The translations under genes and the position numbers were made by a program. A stretch of 64,000 nucleotides of DNA from Planctomycetota bacterium (GTDB taxonomy: Bacteria > Planctomycetota > Planctomycetia > Planctomycetales > Planctomycetaceae): contig JAQCEJ010000001.1 of NCBI GenBank assembly GCA_027618475.1, positions 1-64,000 on the forward strand. The letters are read 5' to 3'. Of the stretch, positions 1 to 9,489 are shown in pieces (position 1 is the first letter of the stretch; each line of letters begins with the position of its first letter). The notes under the pieces were generated by a model, which did no database searches, had not been told where the DNA came from, and saw nothing but the letters and a program-made list of their open reading frames with translations.

Positions 1-15
1 TTTCCTGGGGTGGAC

Positions 16-435
16 TCAACTCGCCTGCCTATTCACTATTCTTAAGAGGTTTTGACGGAGCCTCATTGTTTTTTCGAGATCGTGAGGTGCGGTGAATTGA
101 GGTGGGAGAGACGCGGCCCACTTATCCCCAAAGCCCTCACGGTAAGTGTGAAGGTGGGGACAAGGGATTTCGATACCATCAGGGTTCGTATGCGGCGGGC
201 CATCAATATCGAGACGTAAAAGAATCTCCGTCACCGCATATCGATTCATGTACGTGCACTTCTTCAGCTTAATCCTACCTTTTCGATTAACGTCGAAAAT
301 AAAAGCCTCGCGTCCATCGGTCGACCTCGCATTGAGTTGAATGGACTCGTTTGAGTCGGGAAAAGAAATGGTTGACGAATCCACGAGTTTTTTTGGCATC
401 CGCAAGAGTTCGACTATCTTAACTTGGGTTAGCAT
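16..435 (-). CDS. DUF6978-like protein of unknown function
   Basis: A 139-residue soluble protein. The segment with CTYMNRY, LRLDIDGPPHTNPDG, IPCPHLH and YREGFGDKW matches what I remember of the DUF6978 family, which has no established function and is often found in accessory or defence-rich DNA (family memory, not a search). The ATG at 435 was chosen because GGAG lies 5-6 bases upstream (on the minus strand) and the family usually starts near MLTQ; an ATG at 495 would add 20 residues without a ribosome binding site. It ends 15 bases from the window edge, so any downstream partner gene is out of view. The DNA looks more AT-rich than the neighbouring dehydrogenase gene, which is compatible with transfer. 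Confidence 0.7.
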   Translation of the reverse strand: MLTQVKIVELLRMPKKLVDSSTISFPDSNESIQLNARSTDGREAFIFDVNRKGRIKLKKCTYMNRYAVTEILLRLDIDGPPHTNPDGIEIPCPHLHTYREGFGDKWAASLPPQFTAPHDLEKTMRLRQNLLRIVNRQAS

Positions 436-544
436 ATCTCGCTCCAGTACCCCCAAAACGTCATCACAACTGATTATAAAAACAGGTGTGATCATTTGCA
501 ATCATAAAATCAGGCATGTGATTTGGCGCGAAGCACCACAGCTC

Positions 545-3500
545 TTACTTGTGCCCATGATGCCCCCCATGAAACAGCTCGTGGTGCTCATCTCCCATCG
601 CGATTACGTACGAGATCAAATCCAGAATCTCTTCGCGCGTCATTTTATCGAGCAGGCCCTTCGGCATGATCGATGTCGGGGATTTTTCTTTCGCGACGAT
701 GTCGGCGACTTTTAACTCGACCGGCTCGGTCTTTGCCAATGGGTTTTCGATGACGGTGAGCGTTGTTGGCGTTTCTTTGAGGATCATGCCGGTGTGGACT
801 TTGCCCGATTCCATTTCGAAGATGTAGGTCTGGAACTTCTCGTTGATTCTCGCCGACGGGTCGAGGAGTTCTTTCAGGATGTCGAGCCGTTTGAGTTTCG
901 GATCGAGCTTCGCCAGGTCGGGGCCGATTTGTTGGCCGATGTTGTTCAGCTTATGGCAGGCGACGCAGTTCGCGACCGTAAACATCTGCTTGGCGGTGGC
1001 GAAGCTGCGGCCTTCCTTTAATTCGGCGACGGCGCCGGCGAGTTCTTCGTACTTCCATTCCTTGCGCGGGCGGTTGAACTTGAGCATCTCGTCGTGAATT
1101 TCTAACGGATGCGCCGCCATGTACGCTTCGGGGTCGGTCTGGTAGTCGATGAGGTTGTCGACGACGTACAGCGCACCGTACATCCGCCGCCAGTGGCCGG
1201 GGTACGTGCAGACGTATGGATAAACCCCAGGCTCGGTCGGTGCGGTAACGCTGAGTCGCTGCGCTTGTCGCGGCGGCAGCAGTTTGCTCGCGAAGATCAC
1301 GTTATCGCTCTCGGGAATATACTGCCGTTCGAGCGCACCAGGTTGCGTCGCGGTCGCTTCGCCCAGAAGGCCGACTTCGACGAGGCTGCCGGGCTGAATG
1401 ATCACAAAATTGTGCGGCATGATGTCGATGTTCTCAAAGAAAATCTCGACCGGCTTGCCCGCTTGCACCACAAGCCGTTCTTTGTCGTAAACCATCTGCT
1501 CGGGAACGGTCGACAACCGCAACACGCGGACGGCGAGTTCGCCGAGTTGCTGGCGGATCGGAACGGCCTCTTCAGCCGGGAGCAGACTGGCGAGGTTATC
1601 GGCGAACTGCATGATGTCGAGCGACGCGGGGGTCGTCCGCTGGTCGACGGGGATCGCTTCGATCCGTGCGAGCAGCGTTTCGAGCGTCGGTCCGGCGACT
1701 TCCGGCGGCCAGAACGTGACTGGAATTCTTAGCATCGCCTGCACCGCACTTTGCCGATTGATATCGGAATCGAGAAACGGCAACAGCGATTTAAACGTAT
1801 CGGTCTCTTTGCCGCGGACCGACGTCAAACCGAGCATCGCCGCCCGGCGGATTTGATGTCGTGGCGACCCGTTGCCGACGTTAAACGTCGCCAAGGTCTG
1901 CGGAGCGGGTTGCCCCGTGAGCGAGACGACGGCATTGCGATTCGCATCGAGGACTTCCAGCGAATAGCCTTCGAGCCGTTTGCCGAGTTCCCCTTCGTTG
2001 CGGTTGTAGATAACGATCGATTCAATCGGGCGTGCGCCGCCGAGATCGAGTTCCCACCAGGGGTCTTTCGACTGGTCGGTATGGGTTTGAGAGTTGTCGC
2101 CGTAATTGCCGCTGGTGTTGCCGTCGATGGCGCGTTCGGGTTTACCCTCGTGTGCCGTCGTACTTTGCGTCGCTTTGCCTTCGCGCGCGATGTTTTGTCC
2201 GCCGCTCATCACTTCGACCTCGGCGAGCGTGAGCACTTTCTGATCGCCGGGGATTGTAATGCGCACGAATTGCCCGATGACGGCATCGTTTTCGGTTTCG
2301 GGAGATTGCAGATTCTCGGGCAATGTATCGAGCAGCGGCGCAACGAGCGGATACATCGCCGCTTTTTGATTCGGGTCGCGGACATTCGGCATCGCCGAGA
2401 CGAGATCGCGCAGCGACGGTAAGGTTTGCGTCGCGAGTTCCCATGCCGGCGCGACGTCGCCGTCGACGGCGACGAGCGAGACGAAGCCGAGTTGCCGGGT
2501 GACGGCCAGATTCGCTTTGAGAGCGAGATCGACGAGATCGTCGCGGATCGATTGCAGTTCGTCGGCATCGCGAGCCGTCAACATGCGGACGAGGTCGAAG
2601 AGAATACTCTGATCGGTTTGCGTCTGCGGGTCGTCTTGACGGTGAATGAAATCGAGCATCACGGCGAGTTCAGATCGGTTTTCAGAATCGGCTAACCCGG
2701 CGACGGCAGATTGACGGACTTCATCGCGCAACCCCGGTCGCATCAGAATTTCGGTATTCACAACGACGTTGCGGTCGAGCGACAACAAATCGTCGACGTT
2801 GATCACCTTCACGAAATAGCGAAGGCCCTGCGGCGTTTTGAAGTCGATCGGCGTCTTCGCAGCGAGTGCTCTGGTGATCACTGGGTCGAGAGCACGCAGC
2901 GTCTCGCTACGCACGAAATCGATGTACTGATCGGTGGGGTGTTCCATCGCCACGAGGACGATTTCGATCGCGGTTGGGTCGTTGAAGAAACTGGCGGCAC
3001 GAACGGCTTCGAGACGGACGCGCGGGTGTTCGTCGTTGGCCTGATCGCGCATCATATCGAGTGCCGAGGGAATGCGGTCGCGCCAGTAGCAGAGGATTCG
3101 CGTCGCCGCCGCGCGGGCGCGGAAGTCGGGCGATTTCAACATACGATTCAGCAGTTTTTCATTAACGACGTTGTGATACTGATGCACCCAGAGCGCTTCG
3201 AGCATCTGGTGTTCGTAATCGGGATCGTTCTTGTCGAGGGTGCCGATCCATTTCTGCACGCCGGCGACCACGTCATCGGTCGGCCTCCCGCCGAGTTCGA
3301 TTTTCGCGCGGTAGCGAACGCGGTCTTCGGGTTCTTTCAGCAGATCGAGCAGATGTTCGATCGGTTCACCGACGACGGCGACCGGCTTCAACAGTTCGCG
3401 GCCTTTGTACGTTACGCGATAAATGCGGCCGTGGGCGCGATCGCGGCTGGGGTCGCGGAGATTGTGCTGCATGTGCCCGATGATCGGGTTCTGCCAGTCG

Positions 3501-5749
3501 AGAAAGTAGAGTGCGCCGTCGGCTCCGACTTTGAGATCGGAAGGCCGAAAGTTCGGGTCGCTCGACGAAAGCAGCGGTTCGACTTCGGTCCCTGCGAAAC
3601 TCGAATCTTGATCGGTGATCTTGTATTGCAAAATTCCCTGGAAGCCGATCACGTTGGCGACGAGCAGATTTCCTTGCATTTCTTCGGGGAAATGCCGGCT
3701 CGAAAGGTATTCCATACCCGGGCAAGGCCGCGTCCTCTGCATATAAACCTGCGGCGGGTTGCGATGTTTTTCGGGATAATCGAGATGTCCGGAAAAGAGC
3801 GCGGCATGAAACGGCCGCGAACCGGTGCCGTCGACGACGATGTCTTGTCCCCAGCGGTCGAAGACGTGTCCGTGCGGATTGGCGAACCCGTACGTCACGT
3901 AAACATCAAACTTTTGCGCACGCGGTTCGTAACGAAAGACTCCGGCGTTGACGCAACGGACGTTCGGCCCCCAGGGGGTTTCGACCTGTGTATGATGGAA
4001 CGTTCCTTCCTGAAAATAGAGGGCTCCGCCCGGGTCGAGCACGAAGCTGTTCGCCGTGTGATGCGTATCGGCCGAGTCGATCCCATTCACGACGCGAATG
4101 CGCAGATCGGCGTGGTCGTCGCCGTCGGTATCTTTGAGGAACCAGACGTCGGGAGCCTGCGCGATGAGCACGCCGCCGTTGTAGAACTCGAAACCGGTCG
4201 GGCAGTGCAGATTGTCGGCCCAGGTGATGCAGTTGTCGGCTTTGCCGTCGCCGTCGGTGTCCTCGAAGATGAGGAGTTTGTCGTTCATCGGTTCTTTGGG
4301 TTTCCAGTGGGGGTAAGTCGGCCACGACGCGGCCCACAAGCGACCCTGCGGATCGAACGCCATCTGCACCGGCTTCGCGAGTTCGGGAAACTCTTTTTCA
4401 GAAGCAAAAAGATTGACTTCGAGGCCGTCGGCGATCGTCATCTTTTCGATCGCTTCGTCTCCGGTGTAGAAGAGGTGTGCTCCGTCGGCGAGCGGCCCCG
4501 GTTTGTTGGTGACGACAGGAATGAATTCGGGGGTGTTGTAATCGTTGACGACGAGATCGTCGCCGTTGACGACGGCCCAGATGCGTTCGTCGCGGTTGGC
4601 GGTCATCACGTCGAGAACTTCGAGTTCGCGCTGCATCACGACGCGATTGGTCTGGCCGTCGGTGAAGGCGAGATCGGCCCGCGCGCCGAACATCGAGTAT
4701 CCGTCGACGGTGCGGTAACGGTTGAACCAGTAGAAGTTCTTTTCGAGAACCGCCTGCCGCGTTTTGTCGAGTGTTTTTTGTTTGTCGTCGGTGAGCTTCA
4801 GCGGAATTTGCGGCTTCGCCGTCGGCTTAATGAGAAGCTGATCGATGATTTCGGCGAGGTGTTTGTTGCCGTCATCGGTCAGGTGGATGCCGTTGATCGT
4901 CTGCGGTTGCTTGACGGCGTCGTACAACTGTTGCGTGGGATGAAAAATATCGACGAACGTCACGCCATTATCGGCGGCGACGTCGGCCATCGCCTGCGTA
5001 TACATTTCGAGGCGGGCGTTGTTTTCTTTTCCGTCGGGAAGGTTCGGCGTATTGAGATCTTCGTGCGCGATGGGAGAGAAAATCACCACACGCGGGGCCG
5101 ATTCGCCGTTGTATTGCTGGGAAAGTAGGTGCTGAATGTAATCGGTGAGATCCTGACGAAATTGATCGAGCCCCGCTTCGCCGGCGAACGATTCGCCATA
5201 GCCGAAAAAGGCGAAGACGACGTCGGTCTCTTGTTTGGTGAGATGTTCATCCGGAGTGCCGAAGCCCATCGAGCGGAGGCGAAGCGTGAGTTCGTCTCCC
5301 GAGAAGCCGAGGTCGCGAAAGGCGAGTTTGTGTTTCGGATAACGCTGATAAAGCATCGCCTCGAGCCAACCGTCGTGCTGCATGCGATCGGCGAGCGTGT
5401 TGCCCACGAAGCAGATGTGGTCCCCTTCGTTCAGGACGAACGGTGTCGGTTTCGGCCGCGGTTTTTTCACGGCAGCGGCATTGGGTTTTTCGTCGGCGAG
5501 TGCGAGTTGTTCCTGCGGGGGGGCGACGGGTAGCTGCGTGCCACAGAGTGCAGAATCGTCGTCATCCAGTGCGAGGGGAAGGTTCGCGACGTTACCGGTT
5601 TCGACGGCGAACTGGCCACCGTCTGCGGGTTCCGTTGGTACCGACTCCGGCGAGAAACTGAACGCTGCTGCGGCGAGCGTCATGGACAAAACGGCGGGAA
5701 CGAGAATGAAGCGACGGTCTGTCGAGGAAGTCAATGCGTGTTTGCTCAT
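545..5749 (-). CDS. PVC-type multidomain membrane-bound dehydrogenase with cytochrome c
   Basis: A 1,734-residue exported protein. In order: an N-terminal hydrophobic signal or anchor (about 12-35); an SGNH/GDSL-like domain (about 105-315) in which the usual GDS nucleophile motif reads FVGNTLAD, while the C-terminal catalytic-type GIHLTDDGNKH is kept; a beta-propeller of the PVC membrane-bound dehydrogenase type (about 430-800, with repeated DTDGDG-like calcium-style motifs); HEAT-like repeats (about 815-1130); a discoidin (F5/8 type C) domain with DPWWELDLGG (about 1175-1285); a cupredoxin-like domain with PHNF and CTYPGH copper ligands (about 1410-1535); and a cytochrome c domain with heme motif CVACH near 1590 and a likely Met ligand in SIMPKG. 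The tail is His-rich. The family is thought to oxidise sugars or alcohols in the periplasm and pass electrons to heme; the substrate is unknown. ATG 5749 is preferred over TTG 5791 because the signal peptide follows it. The long open frames on the opposite strand are shadows. Confidence 0.9.
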   Translation of the reverse strand: MSKHALTSSTDRRFILVPAVLSMTLAAAAFSFSPESVPTEPADGGQFAVETGNVANLPLALDDDDSALCGTQLPVAPPQEQLALADEKPNAAAVKKPRPKPTPFVLNEGDHICFVGNTLADRMQHDGWLEAMLYQRYPKHKLAFRDLGFSGDELTLRLRSMGFGTPDEHLTKQETDVVFAFFGYGESFAGEAGLDQFRQDLTDYIQHLLSQQYNGESAPRVVIFSPIAHEDLNTPNLPDGKENNARLEMYTQAMADVAADNGVTFVDIFHPTQQLYDAVKQPQTINGIHLTDDGNKHLAEIIDQLLIKPTAKPQIPLKLTDDKQKTLDKTRQAVLEKNFYWFNRYRTVDGYSMFGARADLAFTDGQTNRVVMQRELEVLDVMTANRDERIWAVVNGDDLVVNDYNTPEFIPVVTNKPGPLADGAHLFYTGDEAIEKMTIADGLEVNLFASEKEFPELAKPVQMAFDPQGRLWAASWPTYPHWKPKEPMNDKLLIFEDTDGDGKADNCITWADNLHCPTGFEFYNGGVLIAQAPDVWFLKDTDGDDHADLRIRVVNGIDSADTHHTANSFVLDPGGALYFQEGTFHHTQVETPWGPNVRCVNAGVFRYEPRAQKFDVYVTYGFANPHGHVFDRWGQDIVVDGTGSRPFHAALFSGHLDYPEKHRNPPQVYMQRTRPCPGMEYLSSRHFPEEMQGNLLVANVIGFQGILQYKITDQDSSFAGTEVEPLLSSSDPNFRPSDLKVGADGALYFLDWQNPIIGHMQHNLRDPSRDRAHGRIYRVTYKGRELLKPVAVVGEPIEHLLDLLKEPEDRVRYRAKIELGGRPTDDVVAGVQKWIGTLDKNDPDYEHQMLEALWVHQYHNVVNEKLLNRMLKSPDFRARAAATRILCYWRDRIPSALDMMRDQANDEHPRVRLEAVRAASFFNDPTAIEIVLVAMEHPTDQYIDFVRSETLRALDPVITRALAAKTPIDFKTPQGLRYFVKVINVDDLLSLDRNVVVNTEILMRPGLRDEVRQSAVAGLADSENRSELAVMLDFIHRQDDPQTQTDQSILFDLVRMLTARDADELQSIRDDLVDLALKANLAVTRQLGFVSLVAVDGDVAPAWELATQTLPSLRDLVSAMPNVRDPNQKAAMYPLVAPLLDTLPENLQSPETENDAVIGQFVRITIPGDQKVLTLAEVEVMSGGQNIAREGKATQSTTAHEGKPERAIDGNTSGNYGDNSQTHTDQSKDPWWELDLGGARPIESIVIYNRNEGELGKRLEGYSLEVLDANRNAVVSLTGQPAPQTLATFNVGNGSPRHQIRRAAMLGLTSVRGKETDTFKSLLPFLDSDINRQSAVQAMLRIPVTFWPPEVAGPTLETLLARIEAIPVDQRTTPASLDIMQFADNLASLLPAEEAVPIRQQLGELAVRVLRLSTVPEQMVYDKERLVVQAGKPVEIFFENIDIMPHNFVIIQPGSLVEVGLLGEATATQPGALERQYIPESDNVIFASKLLPPRQAQRLSVTAPTEPGVYPYVCTYPGHWRRMYGALYVVDNLIDYQTDPEAYMAAHPLEIHDEMLKFNRPRKEWKYEELAGAVAELKEGRSFATAKQMFTVANCVACHKLNNIGQQIGPDLAKLDPKLKRLDILKELLDPSARINEKFQTYIFEMESGKVHTGMILKETPTTLTVIENPLAKTEPVELKVADIVAKEKSPTSIMPKGLLDKMTREEILDLISYVIAMGDEHHELFHGGHHGHK

Positions 5750-6018
5750 GGATATCTCGGCGATGTTGGTAGTCGTGGGATGACCGGGCAAGAGTGCCGG
5801 TCAACGGAGTTCCGGGATGAATTGCGCAGCACACGGTGCCGCTACAAACGACGAGCTACCGATTGTATCGCCGCAGAGAGAGAGCGTCGACCATGCGGAC
5901 AACGGAACAGAGCCGAGAGAGTGGGAAAGGGGGAGAGGGGGAGAGGGGGAGACGGTGAGATAAACGCGTGGGGACTCAAAAACGTTTAGCCGCCACGCAA
6001 CGCGGAGCGCGCTCTCAA

Positions 6019-8220
6019 TTACTCGGCGGCAAAGAACGCGCGGAGGTCTTTGAGTACCTGTTTGGCACGGGACTGGAACACCGACGCCTTGCGGACCCTG
6101 CCCAGAGGTTTGATCTGATAATGAATTTGCACGCGTGAAACGCTCGACTTGCGGCCGTTAACCACTTTGTTGTACGTCTCGCCAAAGACCAGTTCAAGTT
6201 CTACCGGTTTACCATCGTCCGCTGCACTCCAGTACGGAAACAGTCCTTTGCGGCCGAGTCGGATCACGGCTCGCTCGGGCGAAGCCGAAACAACTTTCGC
6301 GTTGAACTCGTTGACGAATCCCGACAATTTATAAACGATAATGTTGGCGGCAATGCACGATTCGAACGAACCTTTAGCCACGAACGATAAATCTTCGATT
6401 CCCTCTTCCGCCGCTTCGTCGATCTCTTCGTCCTTATAGAGTTGATCCTGAGTGAGCGATTTTGTGCAGTTACGGCCGGCATTTTTGGCGCGATACAGTG
6501 CCGTGTCGGCCCTTTTGAGAATGCTTTCGATCGAATCGCCGAACTCCGCCTCGGTGACTCCGAACGACGCCGTGACCTGTCGCCCTTCGAGTTGCGGGAT
6601 CGACAAGCGAGAGAGAGCTGTGCGGAGCCGTTCGGCTTTGAGAACAGTCTGTTCGAGATTGGTTTCGGGATTGACGATCACGAATTCTTCGCCACCGAAG
6701 CGTCCGATAATTTCACCCGAATAGAGTTCCATCTGCAGCAACCGGGCGGTTTCGATCAATACGGCGTCGCCGACATCGTGCCCGTACGTGTCGTTGATCG
6801 ATTTGAACAAATCGATATCGAGGAAAATAAGGCTCAACGGCTGAGGCGCACGTGAGGAGTTGAAATGATTCACATGGCGGGCCAGTTGAGTTTCGATTTC
6901 ACCGCGGTTGTTGAGGGAGGTCAGGGGATCGCGCGTCGCCGCCAGTTTGAGTTCGCGAAATTCGATAGGATGACTGTTGCTGCGCGATAGATTGCGGAAG
7001 ATTTCCGCAACGCCGTGCAAGTGTCCTTTTTCATCCCAGATAGGAATCGACTGCACTTCGACGCGAACCCATTGTCCGTCGACGTGTTGCACCGAACATT
7101 CTCCAGTAAAACTGCGACCGTCGCGAAGCACGCGTTGAATGGGTATCTCGCTGTGAGGGAGCGAGGTGCCGTAATCGTCGGCGTAGCGGATGGCGTTGTC
7201 GGCCCAACTCTGCCCCAGGACATCGCTTGAAGCGTGTCCTAGCAGTTGTTCCATGCCGTGATTCCAGATGCGAGTTTTCATCTTGGGATCGACGACGTAG
7301 AAACCGTCGTACATGCTTTCGAGCTGATGCAGATACGAAAAGATGCGACAGAGACTTGCGGTATCGGCCGATTCGGTCGCCTGACGTTGTGACGACCGGG
7401 TATTGCGTTCGTCACCCAGGGTTCCGTCGGGCTGTATTGTCAGGCTGAAATCACGGGAGGGGGACTTGTCGAGTTGATGTCTGGTCTGCTCGAAAAACTG
7501 ATGTCCCACGGTATCGAGCCAGCGCGACAATGCGTCGACGACGTTGCCGTCGAATTGAGTTCCCGTGGCATTGTTTAACGTCGCCATAATTTCGTCGTGG
7601 CGCATCTTCGGTCGATAGACCTGATCGTGCGACATCGAGTCGTAGGCATCGGCAACCGACAGCAAGCGTGCTCCCAGAGGGGTCTCGGTGCAGCAGCCGT
7701 TGCAGGTATCGTGATAACGGCTTTGCAGGTTGCTGATGATATTGATCACGTTGTGGTCGACGCGGCAGGCCTGCAACACCGACTGGGTGATGTTGTAATG
7801 CAGCGTCATCAGGTGGGCTTCGTTGGGGTTCAGCTTTCCCGGTTTGAAAAGAATGTTGTCGGGAACGCCGATCTTACCGATGTCATGCAGCAGCGCTGCG
7901 ACTTCAAGGATTTTCAGCGAACGGTCTTCCCAGCCCAGATGCTTCGCCATCGCCACACACATCAGCGCCACGCGGCGGACATGGCGTACCGTCTCGGAAT
8001 CGCGGTATTGAAGCGACGTCAACAGCCGGCGAAATACATCGGGGGCGATAATCCCGTCGAGATCGGTCTGCGATTTCGACGCCGGTCCGACGTTTTGAAC
8101 GTGATGCCCCAGCATCAGCAGTTCGAGCAAGACGCGCGACGATTCCATCTGAGGAACCCGCTGTCCGCTGGAGACTTCCGCCGGCGTAGGACGTTCGGGT
8201 AACGCGATACTGTCGACCAT
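6019..8220 (-). CDS. HD-domain / PAS / GGDEF signalling protein
   Basis: A 733-residue cytoplasmic protein, probably in cyclic-di-GMP signalling. Residues about 70-240 form an HD-GYP-like fold with His80, the HD pair at 112-113 (LLHDIGKIG), His170 and an Asp in VADAYDSM. The loop that should carry the GYP signature is missing: CNG is followed directly by CCTETPLGAR. A PAS domain (about 300-415) precedes a GGDEF domain (about 430-590) with the active-site sequence GRFGGEEF, so cyclase activity is plausible. The inhibitory RxxD I-site expected just upstream is absent (YSGE instead). The last 120 residues are beta-rich and basic, and I do not recognise them; no RxxxR PilZ motif was seen. ATG start with a weak AGGG upstream. 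The gene is transcribed alone, 278 bases after proC on the same strand. Confidence 0.88.
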   Translation of the reverse strand: MVDSIALPERPTPAEVSSGQRVPQMESSRVLLELLMLGHHVQNVGPASKSQTDLDGIIAPDVFRRLLTSLQYRDSETVRHVRRVALMCVAMAKHLGWEDRSLKILEVAALLHDIGKIGVPDNILFKPGKLNPNEAHLMTLHYNITQSVLQACRVDHNVINIISNLQSRYHDTCNGCCTETPLGARLLSVADAYDSMSHDQVYRPKMRHDEIMATLNNATGTQFDGNVVDALSRWLDTVGHQFFEQTRHQLDKSPSRDFSLTIQPDGTLGDERNTRSSQRQATESADTASLCRIFSYLHQLESMYDGFYVVDPKMKTRIWNHGMEQLLGHASSDVLGQSWADNAIRYADDYGTSLPHSEIPIQRVLRDGRSFTGECSVQHVDGQWVRVEVQSIPIWDEKGHLHGVAEIFRNLSRSNSHPIEFRELKLAATRDPLTSLNNRGEIETQLARHVNHFNSSRAPQPLSLIFLDIDLFKSINDTYGHDVGDAVLIETARLLQMELYSGEIIGRFGGEEFVIVNPETNLEQTVLKAERLRTALSRLSIPQLEGRQVTASFGVTEAEFGDSIESILKRADTALYRAKNAGRNCTKSLTQDQLYKDEEIDEAAEEGIEDLSFVAKGSFESCIAANIIVYKLSGFVNEFNAKVVSASPERAVIRLGRKGLFPYWSAADDGKPVELELVFGETYNKVVNGRKSSVSRVQIHYQIKPLGRVRKASVFQSRAKQVLKDLRAFFAAE

Positions 8221-8367
8221 AGTCCAACCCTGTTGCGAATGGTGTGTTACATCTCGAATCCGCAGATCGTCGTTCGATTCGCTTTGTACGCGAAGAGGAC
8301 AAGCGACAACGGCTTTCGGTGTCAGTCAATCGATTCCAAAGAATGGAAAATGACGATAAGTTCTGAT

Positions 8368-8410
8368 GTTGAAAATGTATGACACGTCGCCGACGTGTCA
8401 AATTTTCAAC
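8368..8410. repeat. 43-nt near-perfect palindrome between proC and the HD/GGDEF gene
   Basis: Two nested inverted arms are visible: GTTGAAAAT (8368-8376) with ATTTTCAAC (8402-8410), and TGACACGTC (8380-8388) with GACGTGTCA (8392-8400) around a 3-base loop. It could be a weak terminator of proC (no T-run follows on the minus strand), a binding site, or a dispersed hairpin repeat. The outer arm shares GTTGAAAAT with the palindromic element at 21310-21445. Confidence 0.6.
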
Positions 8411-8498
8411 CTCCGAGAACGGCGAATTTCGCAAATCATCGTGACTGGATGCGTTTGCAGGGAAGAGAAGGGGCGTCAGAAGAAGATGATCGTCGCGA

Positions 8499-9326
8499 TT
8501 ATGACGGTTTCCCGAGTTCCTGCGATCGCAGCGTCGCCGCTTTGACGGCCTCCATCACCGTGCCGCGCAGTCCGCCGGCCTCAAGGGCGTGCAGTCCGGC
8601 GATCGTCGTTCCCCCAGGACTGGTGACGGCGTCTTTCAATTGCCCGGGATGATCGCCCGTTTCGAGAACCATTTTCGCGGCCCCGAGCAGCGTCTGGGCG
8701 GCGAGTCGTGTGGCGATATCGCGAGGAAGTCCCATGTTCACTCCGCCGTCGCTAAGTGCTTCGATGAACTGATAGGCGTACGCCGGGCCGCTGCCGGATA
8801 ACCCCGTCACGGCGTCGAGTAAACTTTCCGGAACACGGACGGCGATACCGACCGCCGTCAGCAGTTGTTCGACCCATTTTCCGTCGGCTTCAGTTGCTCC
8901 GCCTCCCAGACAGAAAGCCGACGCCGACTCTCCGACGAGGCAGGGGGTGTTCGGCATCACACGGATGATGCGGCAGTGATTCCCCAGCACTTCGGTGAAT
9001 CGTCGAATCGGAACGCCGGCGGCGATCGAAACGAGTAAATGATCGGGTTTGACCTGATGGTGAATTTCTTTAAGAACCTCGGTCATGTTTTGCGGCTTGA
9101 CCGACAAAAACACGGTCTTTGCCTGATCCATCACCGCTGTATTGTCGGAAACAGTGCGGACGTTGCACGTTTTGGCAAAATGCTGCAAGAACTGGGGCGA
9201 GACATCGCTGCCGATAATCTGCTCGGGAGCACACACCTTCGAATGCAGAATTCCGCGGGCCAACGCCACGGCCATACGTCCCGTTCCGATAAATCCAATC
9301 GTCGGACGTGCCTCGTCTTCGCTCAT
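8499..9326 (-). CDS. proC: pyrroline-5-carboxylate reductase
   Basis: A 275-residue protein of normal family length. It reduces 1-pyrroline-5-carboxylate to L-proline with NAD(P)H, the last step of proline synthesis, in the cytoplasm. The N-terminal Rossmann motif IGFIGTGRMA (about 10-19) binds the cofactor, VKPQ and MPNTPC are family-typical, and the C-terminal signature runs through TGLSGSGPAY and SPGGTTIAGL. The ATG at 9326 has AGGAA eight bases upstream. It is divergent from the alpha/beta hydrolase that starts at 9490, so the 160 bases between probably hold both promoters. Confidence 0.96.
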   Translation of the reverse strand: MSEDEARPTIGFIGTGRMAVALARGILHSKVCAPEQIIGSDVSPQFLQHFAKTCNVRTVSDNTAVMDQAKTVFLSVKPQNMTEVLKEIHHQVKPDHLLVSIAAGVPIRRFTEVLGNHCRIIRVMPNTPCLVGESASAFCLGGGATEADGKWVEQLLTAVGIAVRVPESLLDAVTGLSGSGPAYAYQFIEALSDGGVNMGLPRDIATRLAAQTLLGAAKMVLETGDHPGQLKDAVTSPGGTTIAGLHALEAGGLRGTVMEAVKAATLRSQELGKPS

Positions 9327-9489
9327 CTTCGTATTCCTGTTAAGGACGTCTTTCTCGTGCTTTTTGTTTCGTGTCGGGAGAATGCCGTTCGTCGAAATGA
9401 TTCTCAGGAACGCTCTTGCGCTTGACTCCCGTCTCTCGACACTTGACGATGACCATCGTGATAAGATTTGTCAATCCCCGTATCGCGGT

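Noticed and set aside
2711-5128. 805-codon open frame on the plus strand
   Set aside because: It lies opposite the well-supported dehydrogenase gene; its translation is rich in His, Arg, Val and Asp as expected from reversed GC-rich codons, and shows no motif.
6019-6390. PilZ domain at the C-terminus of the HD/GGDEF protein
   Set aside because: Size and position fit, but neither the RxxxR nor the D/N-x-S-x-x-G motif could be found, so no PilZ call was made.
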